From NCBI GenBank assembly GCA_028701945.1, contig JAQVPT010000101.1:1-10652 (forward strand): DNA of 10,652 bases, written 5' to 3'. The position numbers were made by a program, and so were the translations under genes. Source of the DNA: Bacteroidales bacterium (GTDB lineage Bacteria; Bacteroidota; Bacteroidia; Bacteroidales; ML635J-15). Of the stretch, positions 6,918 to 10,652 are shown in pieces; position 1 is the first letter of the stretch, and each line of letters opens with the position of its first letter. Under the pieces are notes generated by a model that searched no databases, was not told the DNA's origin, and saw only the letters and a program-made list of their open reading frames with translations.

Positions 6918-8606
6918 ATGAAAACAAAAATCTCGAACATTCTATTACTAATGGCTATTAGCGTGCTATTTATTGCATGTAATAATGCCGCAGACAAAAA
7001 TCAGGAAGAAAAACAAGAACTTACCGAAATGCAAAAACTTGTAAACAATTATGCCGAAGTTGAATTGACGGCAGATCTTAGCCATCTTTCTAATAATCAG
7101 AAAGAAATGCTAAAAAAACTTATCGAAGTTGCTGATATTATGGAAGAATTATTCTGGAAAGATGCAATAGGGGATAAGCAAAAGTTTCTTGATGAAATTC
7201 AAGATGAAGATGCAAAACAATATGCAAGGATTAATTATGGTGCGTGGGATAGACTAAACGGAAATGAACCTTTTATTGAAGGATTTGGTGCAAAACCTCT
7301 TGGAGCAAACTATTATCCACAAGATATTACTGAAGAAGAATTTGAGGCATTTGCAGATCCAAATAAAAATTCTTGGTACACTTTGATTAGAAGAAACGAA
7401 GAGGGCAATCTTATTTGTGTTTGGTATCACCAAGAATACGCAGCAGAGATTGAGAAAGCTGCGACATTGTTGGAAGAGGCTGCCGAACTTGCCGAAGATG
7501 ACGGGTTTAGAACTTATCTAAAATTTAGAGCTATGGCTTTGCGTACTGATGAGTATCTTTCTAGCGACCTTGCGTGGATGGATATGAAAGACAATAAAAT
7601 TGATTTTGTTGTAGGTCCAATCGAAAGTTACGAAGATGGATTTAAAGGCATTAAAGCGGCTCATTCTGGTCAGATTTTGGTTAAAGACCTTGTGTGGAGT
7701 GAAAATATTTCACGATTTACAGCACTAGTTCCTGATTTACAACAAAGTTTGCCGATTGCCGATTTATATAAAAACGCTGATGCTAAACACGAGAAATCCG
7801 ACAAGGAAAACGATGCTCCTACTGGTGATATGAATGTGTATAATGTAATTTATTATGGTGGTGATTGTAATGCAGGCAGTAAAAATATTGCAATCAATTT
7901 GCCTAATGATCCAAGAGTTCATTCTGCTAAAGGTTCTAGAAAATTGCAACTTAAAAATGCAATGCAAGCGAAATTTGAAACAATTTTAGTGCCTATTGCC
8001 GATTTGCTTATTGACGAAACTCAATTAAAACATGTGAAGTTTGAAGACGGATTTTTTCAAAACGTGATGTTTCACGAAGTAGCTCATGGCCTTGGTGTTA
8101 AATATGTTGTTGATGGCTCAATGTCTGTTCGTGAAGCTCTAGAGAGTTATTACAGCCCCATAGAAGAGGCAAAAGCGGATATCGCTGGATTATATATGGT
8201 AACAACACTTTACGAAATGGGCGAATTTCCTGAAAAAGACCTCATGGACAATTATGTTACTTTTCTCGCAGGAATTTTTAGATCTGTTCGCTTTGGTGTA
8301 GCTAGCTCGCATGGAAAAGCTAATATGTTAGAGTTCTATTATCTTAAAGATAAAGGTGCTTTTACTCGTAACGCTGAAACTGGAAAATATGCTGTTAATC
8401 TCGATATTATGAAAGAAGCGGTTGCAGAGATGGTGAACGATATTATTGTTATTCAGGGCGATGGTAATAAAGCTGCCGCTAAACAATGGATTGATACTAA
8501 AAGTGCTGTTGGTGAAGAACTTCAAAAAGATCTTGACCGAATTGCAGATGCTGGAATACCAAAAGATATTGTTTTTAAGCAAGGTGTTGCAGTTCTTGGC
8601 TTATAA
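6918..8606 (+). CDS. M49-like (dipeptidyl-peptidase III family) zinc peptidase lipoprotein
   Basis: A 562-residue predicted lipoprotein: signal peptide 1-20 (MKTKISNILLLMAISVLFIA) with lipidation Cys21, then an acidic linker. Zinc-site motifs are HEVAH (386-390) and EEAKAD (416-421), matching the two metal motifs of family M49, where the second motif supplies the glutamate ligand (probably E417). DFVVGPIESYED (229-240), YYGGDCNAGSKNIAINLPND (312-331) and FLAGIFRSVRFG (449-460) are conserved in the short Bacteroidetes M49-like group. It would release dipeptides or otherwise cleave small peptides in the envelope; substrate is unknown. Odd points: classical DPP III has the six-residue HEXXGH, whereas here it is HEXXH, and the protein is shorter than the approximately 675-740 aa of characterised DPP III enzymes. 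It is 21 bp after the zinc-ribbon gene and followed by a strong terminator. Family assignment is from motifs recalled, not a search. Confidence 0.85.
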   Translation: MKTKISNILLLMAISVLFIACNNAADKNQEEKQELTEMQKLVNNYAEVELTADLSHLSNNQKEMLKKLIEVADIMEELFWKDAIGDKQKFLDEIQDEDAKQYARINYGAWDRLNGNEPFIEGFGAKPLGANYYPQDITEEEFEAFADPNKNSWYTLIRRNEEGNLICVWYHQEYAAEIEKAATLLEEAAELAEDDGFRTYLKFRAMALRTDEYLSSDLAWMDMKDNKIDFVVGPIESYEDGFKGIKAAHSGQILVKDLVWSENISRFTALVPDLQQSLPIADLYKNADAKHEKSDKENDAPTGDMNVYNVIYYGGDCNAGSKNIAINLPNDPRVHSAKGSRKLQLKNAMQAKFETILVPIADLLIDETQLKHVKFEDGFFQNVMFHEVAHGLGVKYVVDGSMSVREALESYYSPIEEAKADIAGLYMVTTLYEMGEFPEKDLMDNYVTFLAGIFRSVRFGVASSHGKANMLEFYYLKDKGAFTRNAETGKYAVNLDIMKEAVAEMVNDIIVIQGDGNKAAAKQWIDTKSAVGEELQKDLDRIADAGIPKDIVFKQGVAVLGL

Positions 8607-8625
8607 GTTCTTTTTTTAATTATAT

Positions 8626-8675
8626 AATGTCGGCAAAAAAACTTGTTTTATTAAAGTTTTCTTGCCGACATTTTT
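8626..8675 (+). terminator. Strong intrinsic terminator after the M49-like gene
   Basis: AATGTCGGCAA (8626-8636) pairs perfectly with TTGCCGACATT (8662-8672); an inner AAAACTT/AAGTTTT pairing extends the stem, and the T run overlaps the 3' arm and continues TTTTTGATTT. It starts 19 bp after the stop codon and ends the zinc-ribbon/M49-like transcript. Confidence 0.9.
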
Positions 8676-8913
8676 GATTTATGATAAGTAAAAAAGAGGT
8701 TATTTGTCAATTGAGTTTAAAAGAAATTACCTTAGTACATGACAAAAATTATTAATCAATTATAGACTAATCACTTATTAATAATTCATAATTAATAAGC
8801 AATGCTAAAGTTCTTGCATAAAACTCTACCATTCAGCATGTTAGGTGTTTTTTTTATTTTTGGTCATAAACCCAAAGGAGTAAGGGTGAAATAAAACTTT
8901 TTCTCACAAGTAT

Positions 8914-8938
8914 TGGTTTTCGAGTAACTCGAAAACCA
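8914..8938. repeat. 25-bp perfect palindrome at the head of the tandem array
   Basis: TGGTTTTCGAGT (8914-8925) and ACTCGAAAACCA (8927-8938) are perfect inverted repeats around a single A. The right arm contains the first ten bases of the first tandem unit, so the palindrome and the array share sequence. As RNA the near-zero loop would need to open a few pairs. Confidence 0.85.
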
Positions 8939-8999
8939 GATTGTGGTCGAAAACCAGATTGTGGTCGAAAACCAGATTGTGGTCGAAACCAAATTGTGG
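8929..8999. repeat. 18-bp tandem repeat, three exact copies plus a degenerate fourth
   Basis: The unit TCGAAAACCAGATTGTGG occurs exactly at 8929-8946, 8947-8964 and 8965-8982. A fourth copy of 17 bp (8983-8999) has one A deleted and one G-to-A change. A fainter relic, AGCAGATTGTG, follows at 9013-9023. The unit is a multiple of three, but I found no start-to-stop frame of convincing length through it. Confidence 0.9.
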
Positions 9000-9113
9000 C
9001 AGTAACGAGAAAAGCAGATTGTGAAATATCAAACAGAAATAGATATTGTTAAATTTTTGTCATGTACTTAGAGAAATTATAATTATTTAGTTTGCATTCC
9101 TTGTTAACGAAAC

Positions 9114-9168
9114 TATACTCAACCTCGATAGGATTTTATATTACAAAATCTTATAGTGGTTGAGTATA
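9114..9168. repeat. 55-nt inverted repeat (long imperfect hairpin)
   Basis: TATACTCAACC (9114-9124) and GGTTGAGTATA (9158-9168) are perfect 11-bp arms. After a small internal bulge, ATAGGATTTT and AAAATCTTAT also pair (with one G-T wobble) around a seven-base AT loop. No T run follows on either strand, so a terminator is unlikely. It lies 42 bp outside the candidate MITE and does not share its end sequence. Confidence 0.75.
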
Positions 9169-9592
9169 AATTGGCATGAAATTTTATCTATTGGCATTTC
9201 AATATTGAGATGTTCGAATAAAAACTCTGTGGCAGATTCTATTGCAATACAAACCACAAAAGCTACCTAAAATTTTTGATGAGCGTTCTTTTGCGATAAT
9301 TATTGTGAGTTTTATCTTGTTTAACTTGTTCATAATTTTAGAACAACTGACCTTAGCCGATTGTAAAAGCAAACTCCATGATTTACAGAAAGTTAGTGGT
9401 TTTCTTGTACAAGTCGTGAAATGTTGTGATTGTATGTAATAAATATACCCGTTGATACAAAAAAACCGCCGAGAATTATTTCTTTCATAGAAAAACATAT
9501 TGACGAAATTCAGTAATAGGTGTAATATACATTTTTGGGGTGAAAACTAATTAGCAAGATGTTGAAACTTTAGATTTCAGATGGATTTGTTA
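9169..9592. other. Gene-free stretch before wecB end
   Basis: About 420 bp with short open frames on both strands but none with a credible start, ribosome-binding site or recognisable family. The best are 99 codons on the minus strand (9199-9498, Cys- and Ser-rich, low-complexity look) and 65 codons on the plus strand from a TTG at 9242 with one hydrophobic segment. TTGGCAT is repeated 20 bp apart (9171 and 9191). No terminator for wecB with a clear T run was seen. Confidence 0.5.
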
Positions 9593-10652
9593 TTAATATT
9601 GTAATAATTCTTCAATAATGTTTCTACCTGCCATGCCTTGACCATACAAGTTTATTTTAAAATTGGGGCTTAATTTTTGTAATTTATTAAAGCCATCAAT
9701 AATTTTATCCTTATCACTTCCAACGATAATATTAAACGAATTTTCAACCAATTCTACCCATTCGGTTTCATCGCGGAGGGTTAAACATTTTTTCTCAAAG
9801 AAAAATGCTTCTTTCTGTAATCCTCCACTGTCAGTCATTACATAATTGCAATTTTTCAAAAGATGTATCATCTCAAGATAGCCGACCGGTTCTATAATAT
9901 GTATGTTTGATTTATCAAATTTGATATCGTTTTTTAATATTATGTTTTTTGTTCTCGGGTGAATAGGCAATACTATTGGTTGTTGTTTGCTAATTTCTGA
10001 TAGTGCAGAGAAAATAGATTGTAGTCTATTCAGATCATCAGTGTTTTCAGCCCGATGTATTGTGCAAAGGATGAAGTCTTTAGGTGTTTTTATATCTGGA
10101 CTTTGCGATTTTGGAGCATAAAACAATGCTGCATCTTGCATAACATCCCCACTTTTAATAATTTTAGTATTTATATTCTCGTATCCTTCTTTGTTTAGAT
10201 TTTTTATTGCTTGATCAGTAGGACAAAATAAAATATCAGAGATTCTGTCAGTTAGTATTCTATTGATTTCCTCAGGCATTGCCATGTTGAAAGATCGTAA
10301 TCCTGCTTCTACATGGGCGAGTTTTATATGTAGCTTTTTTGCTGCTAAAGCTCCTGCTAAAGTCGAATTTGTATCTCCGTAAACTAACACCCAATCAGGT
10401 TTTTCTTTTAATAAGACAGTTTCCGTTTGTTCTAACATTTGACCAGTCATTGCTCCATGTCCTAAACTATTAATTCCTAAAAAGTAATCCGGTTTCGGAA
10501 TATCCATTTGCTCAAAAAATATATCTGACATATTTGCGTCATAGTGTTGCCCAGTGTGGATAATGAATTCTTTAATATCTTCACTATGATAGTTTCTGAT
10601 ATATCTGCTGACAACCGCAGCTTTTACAAATTGTGGACGTGCTCCTATAATA
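9593..10652 (-). CDS. wecB: UDP-N-acetylglucosamine 2-epimerase, non-hydrolysing (runs off right edge)
   Basis: The frame stays open to the window edge; 352 residues are visible and begin IIGARPQFVKAA, the conserved N-terminal strand and loop of this family, so only the first few residues are missing. An internal ATG at 10529-10531 is not the start, because IHTGQHYDAN just before it is conserved. The enzyme interconverts UDP-GlcNAc and UDP-ManNAc, supplying ManNAc-type sugars for surface polysaccharide. Numbering the visible part, key residues are D93 (YGDTNST), E115 (HVEAGLRS), E127/E128 (PEEINR), H199 (IHRAEN), and the nucleotide-binding HPRT (231-234), SGGLQKEA (276-283) and RDETEW (294-299). 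These include counterparts of the E. coli catalytic Asp95, Glu117, Glu131 and His213. The symbol mnaA is also used. Its partners would be beyond the right edge. Confidence 0.95.
   Translation of the reverse strand, partial: IIGARPQFVKAAVVSRYIRNYHSEDIKEFIIHTGQHYDANMSDIFFEQMDIPKPDYFLGINSLGHGAMTGQMLEQTETVLLKEKPDWVLVYGDTNSTLAGALAAKKLHIKLAHVEAGLRSFNMAMPEEINRILTDRISDILFCPTDQAIKNLNKEGYENINTKIIKSGDVMQDAALFYAPKSQSPDIKTPKDFILCTIHRAENTDDLNRLQSIFSALSEISKQQPIVLPIHPRTKNIILKNDIKFDKSNIHIIEPVGYLEMIHLLKNCNYVMTDSGGLQKEAFFFEKKCLTLRDETEWVELVENSFNIIVGSDKDKIIDGFNKLQKLSPNFKINLYGQGMAGRNIIEELLQY

Larger units (their letters stand above)
8731..9071. mobile_element. Candidate MITE: 341 bp with terminal inverted repeats and target duplication
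   Basis: The ends are 20-bp inverted repeats with one mismatch: CTTAGTACATGACAAAAATT at 8731-8750 and, on the minus strand from 9071, CTAAGTACATGACAAAAATT; 17 bp in a row are identical. Directly outside both ends is AGAAATTA (8722-8729 and 9072-9079), an apparent target-site duplication of 8 bp, or 9 bp with a C/T difference at the last base. There is no reading frame of transposase size, so it would have to be moved in trans. Inside are a hairpin at 8774-8799 (CTTATTAAT/ATTAATAAG), a 25-bp palindrome and an 18-bp tandem array. It sits in a gene-free stretch after a terminator. An 8-9 bp duplication is compatible with several IS families; I cannot assign one. Confidence 0.7.

Noticed and set aside
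8328..8582. Minus-strand open frame inside the M49-like gene
   Set aside because: It is antisense to a well-conserved coding region and has no family resemblance; the same holds for other antisense frames over cysS, ftsY and the zinc-ribbon gene.
8929..9023. CRISPR array
   Set aside because: The repeats are directly adjacent 18-bp units with no spacers and no cas genes nearby.
9242..9439. 65-codon plus-strand frame with one hydrophobic segment
   Set aside because: It needs a TTG start with no supporting signals; a membrane-like stretch arises easily in AT-rich DNA.
9199..9498. 99-codon minus-strand open frame, possible small protein or transposase remnant
   Set aside because: Cys/Ser-rich sequence without a recognisable family, no ribosome-binding site or promoter, and an overlapping plus-strand frame looks no worse. 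A short stretch in a neighbouring minus-strand frame (around 9132-9260) looks somewhat protein-like, but it is broken by stops and not identifiable.

Overview
The window looks like chromosomal DNA from a low-GC member of the Bacteroidetes (Bacteroidota). Three things point there. The minus-strand block rpmB-rpmG-DUF4295-ftsY is a characteristic Bacteroidetes arrangement, and DUF4295 is known essentially only from that phylum. Several intergenic regions carry the Bacteroidetes promoter pattern (TTG/TTTG about 19-20 bp upstream of TAnnTTTG). Genes mostly lack Shine-Dalgarno sequences. Species cannot be named from sequence alone.

Layout. Positions 1-358 hold the 5' part of a minus-strand branched-chain aminotransferase gene (ilvE) that runs off the left edge. 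A minus-strand PhoA-type alkaline phosphatase lipoprotein follows (454-1899), then divergently cysS (2056-3525, plus). After a convergent intergenic gap with a near-perfect palindrome comes the translation/secretion block on the minus strand: rpmB (bL28), rpmG (bL33), a 51-residue DUF4295 protein (4760-4915) and ftsY (SRP receptor). Between DUF4295 and ftsY an intrinsic terminator is interlocked with an apparent ftsY promoter.

After a 426-bp gap, two plus-strand genes lie 21 bp apart: a double zinc-ribbon, single-span membrane protein of unknown role (5793-6896) and a predicted outer-envelope lipoprotein resembling dipeptidyl-peptidase III (family M49) but with a five-residue HEXXH site (6918-8606). 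A strong terminator ends that unit.

The stretch 8607-9592 has no convincing gene but is rich in structure: a candidate 341-bp non-autonomous mobile element (8731-9071) with 20-bp terminal inverted repeats and flanking 8-bp direct repeats, carrying a 25-bp palindrome and a small 18-bp tandem array; then a separate 55-nt inverted repeat (9114-9168). The right edge (9593 to the end) is a nearly complete minus-strand UDP-GlcNAc 2-epimerase (wecB/mnaA), which may border a surface-polysaccharide locus outside the window.

Most genes are ordinary housekeeping genes. The least explained parts are the MITE-like element with its tandem array, the zinc-ribbon/M49-like pair, and the terminator-promoter overlap in front of ftsY. 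I see no convincing previously undescribed multi-gene system.
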